Shown here piece by piece: positions 51,270 through 61,002 of a DNA stretch of 64,000 nucleotides. Source of the DNA: Chenggangzhangella methanolivorans (GTDB lineage Bacteria > Pseudomonadota > Alphaproteobacteria > Rhizobiales > Methylopilaceae); assembly GCF_019797865.1 (NCBI RefSeq), contig NZ_CP081869.1, positions 1,860,001 through 1,924,000 of the forward strand, written 5' to 3'. Positions within the stretch are counted from its first letter, which is position 1. The number at the start of each line of letters is the position of its first letter. Both the position numbers and the translations under genes were made by a program. A model generated the notes under the pieces. The model had not been told where the DNA came from. It made no database searches and was given only the letters and a program-made list of their open reading frames with translations.

Positions 51270-52263
51270 TCAGAGCATAGAGGGCAGGACGCGGTCCGGC
51301 GGACGGTGGCCGTCCATGAAGGTCTTGATGTTGACGATGACCTTTTCGCCCATGTCGACGCGGCCCTCGATGGTCGCGCTGCCGAGATGCGGCAGCAGCA
51401 CCACCTTGTTCTGGCGGGCGAGCCGCACAAGCTTGGGGTTCACCGCAGGTTCGTTCTCGAACACGTCGAGCGCCGCGCCGGCGAGCTCCCCGGCCTCGAG
51501 CATGCGGGCGAGCGCGCCCTCGTCCACCACTTCGCCGCGGGCGGTGTTCACCACATAGGCGTCGCGCTTCAGGAGCTTCAGGCGGCGCGCGGACAGCAGG
51601 TGATAGGTCGCGGGCGTGTGCGGGCAGTTGACCGATACGATGTCCATGCGGGCCAGCATCTGGTCGAGGCTCTCCCAATAGGTCGCCTCGAGCTGGTCCT
51701 CGACGGTCGACGGAAGCCTCTTTCGATTGTGATAGTGGATCGACAGGCCGAAGGCCTTGGCGCGGCGCGCCACCGCCTGACCGATGCGGCCCATGCCGAC
51801 GATGCCGAGGCGCTTGCCCCAGATTCGGCGGCCGAGCATCCAGGTCGGGCTCCAGCCGTTCCACTCGTGCTCGTCCGGCACCACGCGGGCGCCCGGCGAT
51901 GCGGCGCGGGCCGGCGAGGATGAGCCCCATGGTCATGTCGGCGGTGTCCTCGGTGAGGACGCCGGGGGTGTTGGTGACCGTGACGCCGCGGTTCAGCGCG
52001 GTCTCGACGTCGATGTTGTCGACGCCGTTGCCGAAATTCGCGATCAGCTTGAGGTTCTCGCCGGCCTTGGCCAGCAGCGCGGCGTCGATGCGGTCGGTGA
52101 CCGTGGGGACGAGCACGTCGGCCTCGGCGACCGCCTGGGCGAGCCGCTCGGCCGTGAAGGGTTCGTCGTCATGGTTGAGCCGCGCGTCGAACAGCTCGCG
52201 CATGCGCGTCTCGATCACGTCCGGGAGACGGCGCGTCACGACGACAAGCGGGCGCTTTTTCAT
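51270..52263 (-). CDS. D-2-hydroxyacid dehydrogenase (glyoxylate/hydroxypyruvate reductase type), frameshifted
   Basis: An NAD(P)H-dependent reductase of the GyaR/GhrA-B group. The start is MKKRPLVVVTRRLPDVIETRM; NADH fold LGIVGMGRIGQAVARRAKAFG; catalytic Arg in NTARGEVVDEGAL, Glu in DVFENEPAV and His in LLPHLGSATIEGR. The frame breaks near 51895 between RRIA and GARVVPDEHEWNGW; a lost GA/AG pair (AEGARVV) or one extra G both fit the 994-base span. Corrected length is about 331 residues. It probably reduces glyoxylate or hydroxypyruvate; the exact substrate is uncertain. Confidence 0.88.
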
Positions 52264-52441
52264 GAGCCTTGCGACCTCTTTTTCAGGCGAGCCGGCGGTT
52301 ACGGTTAATCCCTCGTCAACGCGCAAGAGAGATGCTCACGCGAAGATCCTTCGGCCGAGCCGCCGAACGGGTCCGGGCCGTCTCTAGCAGACGAGAGGCG
52401 GAACGCAATACGGCGACGAAAGATGGAGCCTCGAAGGCGCG

Positions 52442-53002
52442 ATGACCACTAGCATTCTGTCCCGCCTCGCGCTCGGCGTCGTGGGGCTCGCGCTCGCCGC
52501 GGTTCTCGTCGCGCCTGAGGCCGCGAACGCGCAGGCCGCCAAGGAGGGCGAGGCCGGCGTGATGATCGGTCCGGTCTCGGGCCTGCCGGTGCCGCGCTAC
52601 GTCAGCCTGAAGGCCGGCAAGGTCTACGTTCGGCTCGGGCCGACCAAGGATTATCCGGTCGCCTATGTGTATCGCCGCGCCGGCGAGCCGGTGGAGATCA
52701 CCGCCGAATACGACAACTGGCGCCGCATCCGCGACTCGGAAGGCTCGGAAGGCTGGGTGTGGCACTCGCTGCTCTCGGGCCGGCGCACCGGCCTCGTCGC
52801 GCCCTGGGCCAAGGAGGCCGCGCTGCCGATCCGCGTGAAGGCGTCCGCCGCCGAGCGCACCTCCGCGCGGCTCGAGCCCAAGGTGCTGGTCGAGGTGCGC
52901 CGCTGCGACGGCCAGTGGTGCCGCGTCGAGGGCGACGGCTTCGACGGCTTCATCGAGCAGGAGCGCCTCTGGGGCGTCTATCCGGGCGAGCGCTTCGACT
53001 GA
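52442..53002 (+). CDS. SH3-domain exported protein
   Basis: A 186-residue protein: signal peptide (LSRLALGVVGLALAAVLVAPEAANA), then two bacterial SH3-like repeats (KVYVRLGPTKDYPVAYVYRRAGEPVEITAEYDNWRRIRDSEG and LPIRVKASAAERTSARLEPKVLVEVRRCDGQWCRVEGDGFDGFIEQ). This is the PF06347-type 'SH3_4' protein common in alphaproteobacteria, presumed to bind the cell wall. It is divergent from the hydroxyacid dehydrogenase gene. The frame is intact. Confidence 0.87.
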   Translation: MTTSILSRLALGVVGLALAAVLVAPEAANAQAAKEGEAGVMIGPVSGLPVPRYVSLKAGKVYVRLGPTKDYPVAYVYRRAGEPVEITAEYDNWRRIRDSEGSEGWVWHSLLSGRRTGLVAPWAKEAALPIRVKASAAERTSARLEPKVLVEVRRCDGQWCRVEGDGFDGFIEQERLWGVYPGERFD

Positions 53003-53078
53003 GGACGCGGGCCGTCATCCCGGACGGCCGACGCTCGAGCCGGATCGCGCGCGAAATGGCGCGGCGGAAACGCAACGG

Positions 53079-53175
53079 GTCATCCCGGCCTTGAGCCGGG
53101 ATCCAGAACCACGGGCGAGACGAGAACTGAGCGCGGTCGGCGTTTCTGGATCCCGGCTCCTCGGCCGGGATGACG
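53079..53175. repeat. Palindromic repeat (family A)
   Basis: GTCATCCCGGCCTTGAGCCGGGATCCAGAACC is followed by about 32 bases and then by its inverse form TTTCTGGATCCCGGCTCCTCGGCCGGGATGACGG. Each end is a hairpin. It lies between convergent genes and probably helps to terminate both. Confidence 0.8.
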
Positions 53176-53209
53176 GCTCAGCTTCGCGTGACCAAAACCC
53201 GCCCTTGTC

Positions 53210-53767
53210 TCAGCCGTTGGCCTTCAGCCATTCGAGCGTCTGCGCCGCGCTCTCGTTGGGCGGGAACACCGGATAGAGCGCGGCCTCCACGACCCCGTCC
53301 TTGAGAATCAGCGTCACGCGCTTCGTCAGCGTGCGGCCTTCGACCTCGAAGGTCGGCAGGCCCAGCGCGTTCGTGAAGTCGAGATCCTCGTCGCTCAGCA
53401 CCTCGAACGGCAGGTGAAGCCGCTCCGACAGCTCCTTCTGGATCGCGGGCGACTGAGTCGAGAGGCCGAACACGGAGGCGCCCAGCGCCTTGAGCTCGGC
53501 GTGGTGGTCGCGAAACGAGCAGGTCTGCGGCGTGCAGCCGCGCGCGCCGGGAATGGCGTCCCAGCCGTCGGGCAGAGGTTCGCCCGGCACGCCCGTGGCC
53601 GGATAGCAATAGAGCACCGCGCGGCCCGCCGGCAGCGCCGAGAGATCGACGCGCCGGCCGGCCGTCGAGGCCAGCGCCGTCTTAGGAACGGTCGTTCCGG
53701 GCAGGTGGTCGCAGCCGCCGTCGTCGACGGGGCGCGGCAGGTCGGCGGGAAGATCGGCGAAGCTCAT
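53210..53767 (-). CDS. Peroxiredoxin (AhpC/TSA-Redoxin family)
   Basis: A 185-residue thiol peroxidase-like protein. The active-site region reads WDAIPGARGCTPQTCSFRDHHAEL, with a TxxC peroxidatic motif and a second Cys four residues earlier (CTPQTC), as in atypical bacterial peroxiredoxins. ASVFGLSTQSPAIQKELSERLHLPFEVLSDE is the conserved fold core. Start 53767 (MSFADLPADLPRP) is chosen from the domain boundary; it could begin further upstream. No reductase partner is adjacent. Confidence 0.82.
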   Translation of the reverse strand: MSFADLPADLPRPVDDGGCDHLPGTTVPKTALASTAGRRVDLSALPAGRAVLYCYPATGVPGEPLPDGWDAIPGARGCTPQTCSFRDHHAELKALGASVFGLSTQSPAIQKELSERLHLPFEVLSDEDLDFTNALGLPTFEVEGRTLTKRVTLILKDGVVEAALYPVFPPNESAAQTLEWLKANG

Positions 53768-53935
53768 CGGCGAGGCCCTGTGCAGGTGGCGTCGCCCGCG
53801 AGCGTGCCTCCGGCGGGCGATCGAAACCAGCGCATTCTCGTGATGGATTTCGCGAAGGAAACGGATGCCCGCCGGTGTGGGATGGCGCGCCGGGGGTATC
53901 GATGGGCCGCCCCATCCGCCCGCCAGAACCACTCC

Positions 53936-54032
53936 CGTCATCCGGGCCTGACCCGGGATCCAGAACCGAAACGACGTATCCCGCCTGGCGACGGCGTCGG
54001 TTCTGGATCCCGGCTCTTCGGCCGGGATGACG
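53936..54032. repeat. Palindromic repeat (family A)
   Basis: CGTCATCCGGGCCTGACCCGGGATCCAGAACCG is followed by a 30-base centre and then CGGTTCTGGATCCCGGCTCTTCGGCCGGGATGACG. It has the same ends as the four units at 61974-62566. With the terminator at 54078 it fills most of the 369-base gap between irr and the peroxiredoxin gene. Confidence 0.85.
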
Positions 54033-54077
54033 GGCGGAGGTTCGCGCGCGTCAGGGCCAGCGCGTCATTCCAACGAA

Positions 54078-54108
54078 AAAGGCCGCCGTGTCGTCCACGG
54101 CGGCCTTT
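54078..54108 (-). terminator. Intrinsic terminator of irr
   Basis: A 13-bp perfect stem AAAGGCCGCCGTG / CACGGCGGCCTTT with a 5-base loop is followed by TTTTTCG (including two stem bases) on the minus strand, 29 bases after the irr stop. Confidence 0.85.
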
Positions 54109-54136
54109 CGAAATCAGGCTGAAACCGAAGATCGGA

Positions 54137-54628
54137 TCAGGAGAGCGCCGTCTTTCGGCGCAGGCGCACCACGACGTCGACGCGGGCGACCTCCATCCCT
54201 TCCGGAATCTCGGGGATCGCGGTGACGGCGACGGCCGCGCCCGGAATGTCGAGCAGGCGGTTGTCGTCCTCGACCAGGAAATGGTGATGCTCGGTGACGT
54301 TGGTGTCGAACCAGGTCTTCGAGCCGTCGATCGCGAGCTCGCGCAGCAGCCCGACCTCGGTGAACTGGTGCAGCGTGTTATAGACGGTCGCGAGCGAGAC
54401 CGGCACGCGGGCGCGCATCGCCTCCTCGTGCAGGATTTCAGCGGTCACGTGGCGGTCGCCCTTGGCGTAGAGCAGCCGGCCGAGCGCGATGCGCTGACGG
54501 GTGGGGCGCAGCCCCGAGTCGCGAAGCATCGCGCCGACGTCGCGGGCGACGCAGAGCGAAGGGCGCAAGCCGCAGTCGAGCGGCCTTTCAGCCCCGGCGG
54601 TCGCGGCGGTGGTCGTCGTTTCGGCCAT
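54137..54628 (-). CDS. irr: Iron response regulator Irr (Fur family)
   Basis: A 163-residue Fur-superfamily transcription factor. The winged helix reads RPTRQRIALGRLLYAKGDRHVTAEILHEEAMRARVPVSLATVYNTLHQFTEVGLLREL; the His cluster is NVTEHHHFLVEDD. Irr represses haem and iron-using genes under iron limitation and is degraded or inactivated by haem. No heme-regulatory motif (GCPWHD-type) is visible, as in Rhizobium-type rather than Bradyrhizobium-type Irr. Its position divergent from fabA is a conserved feature of Hyphomicrobiales and supports Irr over Fur or Mur. The frame is intact. Confidence 0.88.
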   Translation of the reverse strand: MAETTTTAATAGAERPLDCGLRPSLCVARDVGAMLRDSGLRPTRQRIALGRLLYAKGDRHVTAEILHEEAMRARVPVSLATVYNTLHQFTEVGLLRELAIDGSKTWFDTNVTEHHHFLVEDDNRLLDIPGAAVAVTAIPEIPEGMEVARVDVVVRLRRKTALS

Positions 54629-54978
54629 CGTCGGAATCTCTTCGTCTTTCTGGAACAGTTACAAAGAAACGCCCAATCATCTCAGGCGCTTGGAGCTTTT
54701 GCGACAGTCGCCGCGCCGGCTCCGCTTAATCGCCTGTAGAATACATTTTTGCGGCGCCACGAGCAACTCAGCCGGGAAGCCGGCGGACGAAACGCCGCGC
54801 GCCCGGGGGACAAAGCGGGTTTCGCGCTCGGCAAGGCGCGGCGCGGCCGCGCCTTGCCGAGCGGCCTTCCCGGCGCTCGCGCTTGTGTGCTAGGGAGGCG
54901 CCGGCGCAAGACCCCCTTAGGCCCGCTGCGGCTCCTTGGGATACGCGCCCGCCTGCGACGGAAAGATGAAAGGCCGAC
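54629..54978. other. irr-fabA divergent region
   Basis: A 350-base gap with an AT-richer patch near 54655-54755 (including CTGTAGAATACATTTTTG), which probably holds the promoters. I could not fit a full iron-control element (TTTAGAA-N3-TTCTAAA). A strong hairpin at 54827-54861 lies nearer fabA. No gene is seen. Confidence 0.4.
54827..54861. other. Strong hairpin upstream of fabA
   Basis: A 13-bp perfect stem CTCGGCAAGGCGC / GCGCCTTGCCGAG has a 9-base GC-rich loop. It lies 118 bases before the fabA start, so it would be in the leader if transcription begins at the AT-rich patch. No T-run follows. It could be an attenuator-like or RNA-stabilising structure, or a lone repeat unit. Confidence 0.5.
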
Positions 54979-55500
54979 ATGACTGACCGGCAGTCGAGCT
55001 TCGACTATGAGGACCTGCTCGCCTGCGGGCGGGGCGAGCTGTTCGGCGCAGGGAACGCGCAGCTTCCGCTGCCGCCCATGCTGATGTTCGACCGCATCTC
55101 CGAGATTTCCGAGACCGGCGGCCCGCACGGCAAGGGCTTCGTGCGCGCCGAGCTCGACGTGAAGCCGGACCTCTGGTTCTTCGACTGCCACTTCAAGGGT
55201 GACCCCGTGATGCCGGGCTGCCTCGGCCTCGACGCGCTGTGGCAGATGACCGGCTTCTTCCTCGGCTGGCTCGGCGCGGAAGGCCGCGGCCGCGCGCTCG
55301 GCACGGGCGAGATCAAGTTCACCGGCCAGGTGCTTCCGACCGTGAAGAAGGTGGTCTACGGCGTCGATTTCAAGCGCGTGCTGCGCGGGCGCCTCGTTCT
55401 AGGCATCGCGGACGGCTGGCTGGAAGCCGACGGCGAGACCATCTATCGGGCGAGCGACCTGAAGGTCGGGCTGTTCAAGGCCGGCTCCGCCCCGGCTTAA
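54979..55500 (+). CDS. fabA: 3-hydroxydecanoyl-ACP dehydratase/isomerase FabA
   Basis: A 173-residue hot-dog enzyme that introduces the cis double bond for unsaturated fatty acid synthesis. The active-site His is in [32 protein letters not shown], with the Asp in LGLDALWQ. It works with FabB, encoded 71 bases downstream. The frame is intact. Confidence 0.95.
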   Translation: MTDRQSSFDYEDLLACGRGELFGAGNAQLPLPPMLMFDRISEISETGGPHGKGFVRAELDVKPDLWFFDCHFKGDPVMPGCLGLDALWQMTGFFLGWLGAEGRGRALGTGEIKFTGQVLPTVKKVVYGVDFKRVLRGRLVLGIADGWLEADGETIYRASDLKVGLFKAGSAPA

Positions 55501-55571
55501 AGTCAACGATCGGACGGACCAGGCGCCGCCTTGAAAGGACGAGCGCCGGCCGCCGAAGGGAGGCAATCCAC

Positions 55572-56786
55572 GTGAGACGCGTCGTCGTCACCGGCATGGG
55601 CATCGTGTCGTCCATCGGGAACTCGACCCAGGAGGTGCTCGCCTCCCTGCGCGAGGCCAAATCCGGCATCACCCATGCCGAACAGTTCGCCGCCCATGGC
55701 TTCAAGTGCCAGGTTCAGGGCGCGCCCTCGCTCGAAGCTTCGGAGATCGTCGACCGCCGCGCCATGCGCTTCCACGGCGGCGGCACGGGCTGGAACCATG
55801 TCGCGATGGATCAGGCGATCCGCGACTCGGGCCTCGAAGAGAGCGACATCTCCAACGAGATGACCGGCATCGTGATGGGGTCCGGCGGCCCCTCGACCCG
55901 CGTGGTCGTCGAAGCCGCGGACATCACCCGCGAAAAAGGCGGCCCGAAGCGCATTGGCCCGTTCGCGGTGCCGAAGGCGATGTCCTCGACGGCCTCGGCG
56001 ACGCTCGCCACCTGGTTCAAGATCAAGGGCGCGAACTATTCGATTTCGTCGGCCTGCGCGACCTCGAGCCATTGCATCGGCAACGCCGCCGAGATGATCC
56101 AGTGGGGCAAGCAGGACGTGATGTTCGCCGGCGGCTGCGAGGAGCTGGACTGGACGCTGTCCAACCTCTTCGACGCCATGGGCGCCATGTCGACCAAGTA
56201 CAACGACCGTCCGGCGGTCGCCTCGCGCGCCTATGACAAGAACCGCGACGGCTTCGTCATCGCCGGCGGCGCGGGCGTGCTGGTGCTCGAGGAATATGAG
56301 CGCGCCAAGGCCCGCGGCGCCAAGATCTACGCCGAGCTCACCGGCTACGGCGCGACCTCGGACGGCTACGACATGGTGGCCCCGTCCGGCGAGGGCGCGG
56401 TGCGCTGCATGAAGATGGCGATGAAGACCGCCCGCGAGCCGATCGCCTACGTCAATCCGCACGCGACCTCGACCCCGGTCGGCGACCTCAAGGAGGTCGA
56501 GGCTCTCCGCGCGGTGTTCGGCGACAAGTGCCCGCCGATCTCCGGCACCAAGTCGCTCACCGGCCATTCGCTGGGCGCCGCGGGCGTGCAGGAAGCGATC
56601 TACTCGCTGCTGATGATGCAGAACGGCTTCATGGCCGAGAGCGCCAACATCGAGGAGCTCGACCCCGAATTCGCCGACATGCCGATCCTGCGCGAGCGCA
56701 AGGACAATGTCAGCCTCGACGCCGTGATGTCGAACTCGTTCGGCTTCGGCGGCACCAACGCCACGCTGGTGTTCGAACGCGTTTGA
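55572..56786 (+). CDS. fabB: 3-oxoacyl-ACP synthase I FabB
   Basis: A 404-residue condensing enzyme that elongates unsaturated acyl chains. The catalytic Cys is in [16 protein letters not shown], with His in [15 protein letters not shown] and [13 protein letters not shown]; the C-terminal [14 protein letters not shown] is typical. GTG at 55572 has GGGAGG 8 bases upstream. It is the second gene of fabA-fabB-fabI. The frame is intact. Confidence 0.95.
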   Translation: MRRVVVTGMGIVSSIGNSTQEVLASLREAKSGITHAEQFAAHGFKCQVQGAPSLEASEIVDRRAMRFHGGGTGWNHVAMDQAIRDSGLEESDISNEMTGIVMGSGGPSTRVVVEAADITREKGGPKRIGPFAVPKAMSSTASATLATWFKIKGANYSISSACATSSHCIGNAAEMIQWGKQDVMFAGGCEELDWTLSNLFDAMGAMSTKYNDRPAVASRAYDKNRDGFVIAGGAGVLVLEEYERAKARGAKIYAELTGYGATSDGYDMVAPSGEGAVRCMKMAMKTAREPIAYVNPHATSTPVGDLKEVEALRAVFGDKCPPISGTKSLTGHSLGAAGVQEAIYSLLMMQNGFMAESANIEELDPEFADMPILRERKDNVSLDAVMSNSFGFGGTNATLVFERV

Positions 56787-56794
56787 CCCCGACA

Positions 56795-56900
56795 CGTCAT
56801 CCCGGACGGCCGTCAGGCCGATCCGGGATCGTCATCGGAAAGAGGCGCCTGATCCGGAACACGATCCCGGCTCTGCGCTTCGCTTCGGCCGGGATGACGG
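56795..56900. repeat. Palindromic repeat (family A) between fabB and fabI
   Basis: CGTCATCCCGGACGGCCGTCAGGCCGATCCGGGATCGTC, a short centre, then GATCCGGAACACGATCCCGGCTCTGCGCTTCGCTTCGGCCGGGATGACGG. The left hairpin is the inverse of the unit at 20436. Lying inside the operon, it could dampen transcription into fabI or stabilise fabAB mRNA. Confidence 0.8.
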
Positions 56901-56921
56901 CTGACCAACAGGAGTGACCCC

Positions 56922-57750
56922 ATGGTCGCCGGACTTCTCAAGGGCAAGCGCGCCCTCGTCATGGGCGTCGCCAACGACCACTCGATCGCCTGGGGCTGCG
57001 CCAAGGCGCTCAGCGAAGCCGGCTGCGAGCTCGCCTTCACCTATCAGGTCGAGGCGCTGGGCAAGCGCGTGCGTCCGCTCGCCGAGAGCCTCGGCTCCGA
57101 CATCGTGCTGCCCTGCGACGTCGAGGATCTCGCCTCCGTGGACGCGGTGTTCGCGGCGCTGAAGGAGCGCTGGGGCGGGATCGACATCCTGATCCACAGC
57201 GTGGGCTTCTCGAACAAGAACGAGCTCAAGGGCCGCTACGCCGACACGACCCGCGAGAACTTCTCCCGCACCATGGTGATCTCGGCCTTCAGCTTCACCG
57301 AGCTCGCCAAGCGCGCCGCCGAGATGATGCCGGCGGGCGGCGCGATGCTGACGCTGACCTATGGCGGCGCGACCCGCGTCATGCCGAACTACAACGTCAT
57401 GGGCGTCGCCAAGGCCGCGCTCGAGGCGAGCGTGCGCTATCTCGCAGCCGACTTCGGGCCGCAGGGCATTCGCGTCAACGCGATCTCGGGGTCCGGTGCG
57501 GACGCTCGCGGGCGCCGGCATCACCGACGCGCGGCTGATGTACGACTTCCAGCGCCGCCATTCGCCGATGCGGCGCGCCGTCACCATCGAGGACGTCGGC
57601 GGGGCCGCGCTCTACCTGCTGTCGCCGCTGTCGGCGGGCGTGACCGGCGAGATCCACTTCGTGGATTCCGGCTACAACATCATCTCGATGCCGAACCCGC
57701 AGAGCCTCAAGACGATCGACGCGGCCGAGGCGAAGGCCGAAGAGAGCTGA
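56922..57750 (+). CDS. fabI: Enoyl-ACP reductase FabI, frameshifted
   Basis: NADH-dependent enoyl-ACP reductase, last step of each elongation cycle. KGKRALVMGVANDHSIAWGCAKAL is the cofactor site and LTYGGATRVMPNYNVMGVAKAALEASVRYLAADFGPQGIRVNAIS holds the Tyr and Lys. The break is near 57490: the invariant AIS-AGP-VRTLAGAGI reads TCGGGGTCC where TCG-GCG-GGT-CC is expected, so one CG pair is lost. The 829-base span plus two gives 276 residues. As it is normally essential, a sequence error is likely. AGGAG lies 8 bases before the ATG. Confidence 0.92.
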
Positions 57751-57762
57751 GGCTTGCTCAGT

Positions 57763-57888
57763 CGAACTGCGTGCTTCGAGACGCCGTCCTTTGGACGGCT
57801 CCTCAGCATGAGGTTCGTTGAGGGTCGCACAAACCGTCCTCATGCTGAGGAGTCGTGTGCAACACGGCGTCTCGAAGCACGCAGTTCG
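57763..57888. repeat. 126-bp inverted repeat after fabI
   Basis: The 24-base outer arms CGAACTGCGTGCTTCGAGAC-GCCG are perfectly inverted at the right end (CGGC-GTCTCGAAGCACGCAGTTCG). Inside lie GGCTCCTCAGCATGAGG and its inverse CCTCATGCTGAGGAG. The whole unit can form one long cruciform. It is a separate repeat family from A, B and C, with a single copy in this window. Confidence 0.85.
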
Positions 57889-57926
57889 CCTCCGCCGGAG
57901 CAACTCCATCTCATCAGGATAAGACT

Positions 57927-58019
57927 CGTCATGCCCCGGCTTGTCCGGGGCATCCACGGTTCCGCAGCGCCGCGCTCCGGCACGATCGGTGGATGCCCCG
58001 GACAAGCCGGGGCATGACG
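57927..58019. repeat. Palindromic intergenic repeat (family B)
   Basis: CGTCATGCCCCGGCTTGTCCGGGGCATCCACGG, a short centre, then GGTGGATGCCCCGGACAAGCCGGGGCATGACG. The two ends are each hairpins and mutually inverted, the same architecture as 34351-34444. It lies directly after the 126-bp repeat. Confidence 0.85.
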
Positions 58020-58053
58020 ACTGAGGATGTGGGAGGCGACCGTCGCCCCAAGA

Positions 58054-58087
58054 AAAAGGCCCCGCGGGCGAACCCGCGGGGCCTTTT
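58054..58087. terminator. Strong bidirectional terminator
   Basis: A 15-bp perfect stem AAAAGGCCCCGCGGG / CCCGCGGGGCCTTTT has a CGAA tetraloop and A/T runs on both sides. It lies 23 bases beyond the iorB stop and serves both iorAB (minus) and the fab operon (plus). Confidence 0.9.
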
Positions 58088-58109
58088 CGTTCGTCTCCGG
58101 AAAGCGCCT

Positions 58110-60320
58110 TCAGACGCTCTGGAACTTCTGCTCGCCGAGCGGCAGATCGCGAATGCGCTTGCCCGTCGCGGCGAAGATCGCGTTGGCGAGCGCCGGCGCG
58201 ATCGGGGGCACGCCCGGCTCGCCGATGCCCGTCGGGTTCGCGGTCGAGGGCACCGTGTAGACCTCCACGTGAGGCATGTCGGAGATGCGCAGCGGCTTGT
58301 AGGTGTCGAAGTTGCCCTGCTGCACCTCTCCGCCTTTGAGCGTGATGGCGTTGCGCAGCGCCGCCCCCAGCCCGAAGCCGACGCCGCCCTCGACCTGGGC
58401 GCGCACGACGTCCGGGTTGATGACCGTGCCGACTTCGGCCGCCGCCACCACGCGGTCGACCTTCACGCCGCCGTCCGGCTTGATGGTGATGTCCACCACC
58501 TGGGCCACCACCGAGTTGAAGCTCTCGTGCACCGCGACGCCGCGGCCGCGGCCTTTAGCCAGCTTCTCGCCCCAACCCGCCTTCTCGGCCGCGAGCTTGA
58601 GCGCCGCAAGGTGGCGCGGCTTATCCTTGAGCAGCGCCATCCGGTACTCGACCGGGTCCTTGCCGGCGGCGTGCGCAAGCTCGTCGATCATGGTCTCGAC
58701 GACATGGGCGGTGTGGGTGTGGCCGACCGACCGCCACCACAGCACCGGCACGCCGACTTTGAGCGTCGTGAGCTCGACCTGCAGGCTCGGCACCGCGTAA
58801 GCGAGGTTGGAGACGCCCTCCACGGAGGTCTCGTCGACCCCGTCCTTCACCGCCATGGCCTCGAGCGCCGTGCCGGCGAAGATCGACTGGCCGGCGATGC
58901 GATGGAGCCAGGCGACCGGCATCCCGTCCTTGTCGAGCGCGGCCTTGACCTTGTGGGCGTAGAACGGCCGGTAGTAGCCGCCCTTGGTGTCGTCCTCGCG
59001 GGTCCAGACCAGCTTGACGGGATTCGAGCCCTCGATCGCCTTGGCGATCATCACGGCCTCGGCGACGTAGTCCGCGGTCGGCACCGCGCGGCGGCCGAAC
59101 GAGCCGCCGGCCCACACCGTCTCGATCGTGACCTGCTCGGGCTTCAGGCCCGTGATGGCCGCGACCGTCGGCTGGTCGATCGACTGGAACTGCGCGCCGT
59201 AGATCAGGTGCGCGGAGTCCTTCTTGAGGTCGACGACGCAGTTCAGCGGCTCCATCGGAGCGTGCGCCAGATAGGGGAAGGTGAACTCGGCCTCGATAAC
59301 CTTGGCCGCGCCCTCAAAGCCCTTGTCGACGTCGCCGGTCTTCTTGGCGGTCGCCGTTCCGGGCTTCGACACCGCGTCCCTGGCCATGGCGAGGAAGTCC
59401 TCCGAGCCGCGGCTCTCGGCCCCGGCGTCGTCCCACTCCACTTTCAGCGCGTTGCGGCCCGAGATCGCCGCCCAGGTGCTCTTGGCGAGCACCGCGACGC
59501 CCTGCGGGATCTGCACGATTTTCTCGACGCCCTTGACCTTCTTGGCTTCAGCGTCGTCGAACGACTTCACCTTCCCGCCGAACTTCGGCGGATGGGCCAC
59601 GACCGCGACCAGCATGTTCGGGAGCTTCACGTCCTGCGTGTAGATCGCCGTGCCGTCGGTCTTGGAGTCGTTGTCGATCCGGTGCAGCCCCTCCTTGCCG
59701 ATGAGCTTGAACTTCGACGGATCCTTGAACGGCGTCTGCTGGGCCGAGCCGACCGGCGCGGGCAGCTTGGAGGCCGCCTCGGCGAACTCGCCGTACGTCC
59801 CCTTCTTGCCCGACGGGTGGGTGAGCACGCCCTTGTCGACGACGATCTCGCCTTGAGCGACCTGCCATTTGTCGGCGGCCGCCTTCACGAGCATCGCGCG
59901 CGCCGTGGCGCCGGCCGTGCGGTACTGCTCCCAGGAATTCGCCATGGCGGTCGAGCCGCCGGTGCCCTGCGCCTTGAAGGCGAGGTTGGCGTAGAGGTTG
60001 GCGTTCGCCGGCGCGAACTCGGTGCGCATCTGGCTCCAGTCGGCGTCCATCTCCTCGGCGATGAGGGTCGCGAGGCCCGTGGTCGGCCCCTGCCCCATGT
60101 CGAGATGCTTCACCACGACGGTGATGGCGCCGTTCGGCGAGACCTTCACGAACGGGTTGAACTCGAGCGCCGCGCCCTTGGCGGCTTCGGTCGCAGCCTC
60201 GGCCGGACCGGCCTTGAAGCCGATCATGAGGCCGACGCCGGCGCCGCCCGCGATCGCGAGGAAGCCGCGGCGGCTGGTGGAGACGGGCTGTCCGCCCGAA
60301 ATGCGTTCTTGGATGGTCAT
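58110..60320 (-). CDS. iorB: Isoquinoline 1-oxidoreductase-type molybdoenzyme, large subunit
   Basis: A 736-residue molybdopterin-binding subunit of the xanthine oxidase family, IorB type (also called aldehyde dehydrogenase large subunit). A Tat signal [21 protein letters not shown] starts near residue 14, so export with bound cofactor is predicted. Conserved parts include [80 protein letters not shown] and [23 protein letters not shown] with the catalytic Glu. The substrate is an N-heterocycle or aldehyde; it cannot be told which. It lies 4 bases after iorA. The frame is intact. Confidence 0.9.
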   Translation of the reverse strand: MTIQERISGGQPVSTSRRGFLAIAGGAGVGLMIGFKAGPAEAATEAAKGAALEFNPFVKVSPNGAITVVVKHLDMGQGPTTGLATLIAEEMDADWSQMRTEFAPANANLYANLAFKAQGTGGSTAMANSWEQYRTAGATARAMLVKAAADKWQVAQGEIVVDKGVLTHPSGKKGTYGEFAEAASKLPAPVGSAQQTPFKDPSKFKLIGKEGLHRIDNDSKTDGTAIYTQDVKLPNMLVAVVAHPPKFGGKVKSFDDAEAKKVKGVEKIVQIPQGVAVLAKSTWAAISGRNALKVEWDDAGAESRGSEDFLAMARDAVSKPGTATAKKTGDVDKGFEGAAKVIEAEFTFPYLAHAPMEPLNCVVDLKKDSAHLIYGAQFQSIDQPTVAAITGLKPEQVTIETVWAGGSFGRRAVPTADYVAEAVMIAKAIEGSNPVKLVWTREDDTKGGYYRPFYAHKVKAALDKDGMPVAWLHRIAGQSIFAGTALEAMAVKDGVDETSVEGVSNLAYAVPSLQVELTTLKVGVPVLWWRSVGHTHTAHVVETMIDELAHAAGKDPVEYRMALLKDKPRHLAALKLAAEKAGWGEKLAKGRGRGVAVHESFNSVVAQVVDITIKPDGGVKVDRVVAAAEVGTVINPDVVRAQVEGGVGFGLGAALRNAITLKGGEVQQGNFDTYKPLRISDMPHVEVYTVPSTANPTGIGEPGVPPIAPALANAIFAATGKRIRDLPLGEQKFQSV

Positions 60321-60324
60321 GGGA

Positions 60325-60792
60325 TCACGCCTCCAGCCGCTTGGCGGCGTCATGGATCGCGGCGCGGATGCGCTGATAGGTGGCGCAGCGGCAGACATTG
60401 CCGTTCATCGCCGCGTCGATGTCCTTGTCGTTCGGCTTGTTGGAGGTCAGCAGCGCCGCCGCCGACATCATCTGGCCGGACTGGCAATAGCCGCACTGCA
60501 CGACGTCGAGCGCGCGCCAGGCGGCCTGCACGGCCTTGCCTTCCTTCGACGCGTTCTCCGCCACGAGGCCCTCGATGGTCACGACCTTCGAGTCCGCCAC
60601 GTCGCCGACCGGCGTCTGGCAGGCCCGCATCGGCGAGCCGTCGAGATGGATGGTGCAGGCGCCGCACTGCGCGACGCCGCAGCCGAACTTGGTGCCGGTC
60701 AGTCCGAGCTCGTCGCGGAGAACCCACAGAAGCGGCGTGTCTTCGGGCACGTCGACGTCACGGTCGACGCCGTTGATGTTGAGCTTGATCAT
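60325..60792 (-). CDS. iorA: Isoquinoline 1-oxidoreductase-type 2Fe-2S subunit
   Basis: A 155-residue electron-transfer subunit with two 2Fe-2S clusters. The N-terminal plant-ferredoxin cluster is in [18 protein letters not shown] plus ACQTP; the C-terminal helical cluster is in [13 protein letters not shown] and [13 protein letters not shown]. It lacks a signal peptide and would be exported piggy-back with Tat-tagged IorB. Start 60792 ([18 protein letters not shown]) is typical. A c-type cytochrome partner often found with such enzymes is not seen here. The frame is intact. Confidence 0.92.
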   Translation of the reverse strand: MIKLNINGVDRDVDVPEDTPLLWVLRDELGLTGTKFGCGVAQCGACTIHLDGSPMRACQTPVGDVADSKVVTIEGLVAENASKEGKAVQAAWRALDVVQCGYCQSGQMMSAAALLTSNKPNDKDIDAAMNGNVCRCATYQRIRAAIHDAAKRLEA

Positions 60793-61002
60793 GTCGTCTC
60801 CCTCAGGCCCATCGGCCAAGGCGCAAGCCGCCCTCATCAGGTGCGGCTTCGGATGCTGCGGATGCTAACGCGCCATTTGGAGCCGTTCCAGACACGAAGC
60901 CTTGCGCGAGCGCAAAGCCCGGCCGACAGGACGACACCTTGAATGCGCGGCGGGGCGCGCAGGTATGTGCTGCGGACCCGCAAACGAAGGATCTTTTGAT
61001 CG

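Noticed and set aside
57855..60776. Very long open frame (973 codons) opposite iorB and iorA
   Set aside because: Low-complexity Arg/Asp/Gly/Ala/His-rich translation, with no domain, lying antisense to well-recognised molybdoenzyme genes. It is a by-product of high third-position GC. The same applies to long antisense frames opposite amtB (642-2828), the ABC permease (9151-11046) and the nitrilase (31531-34281).
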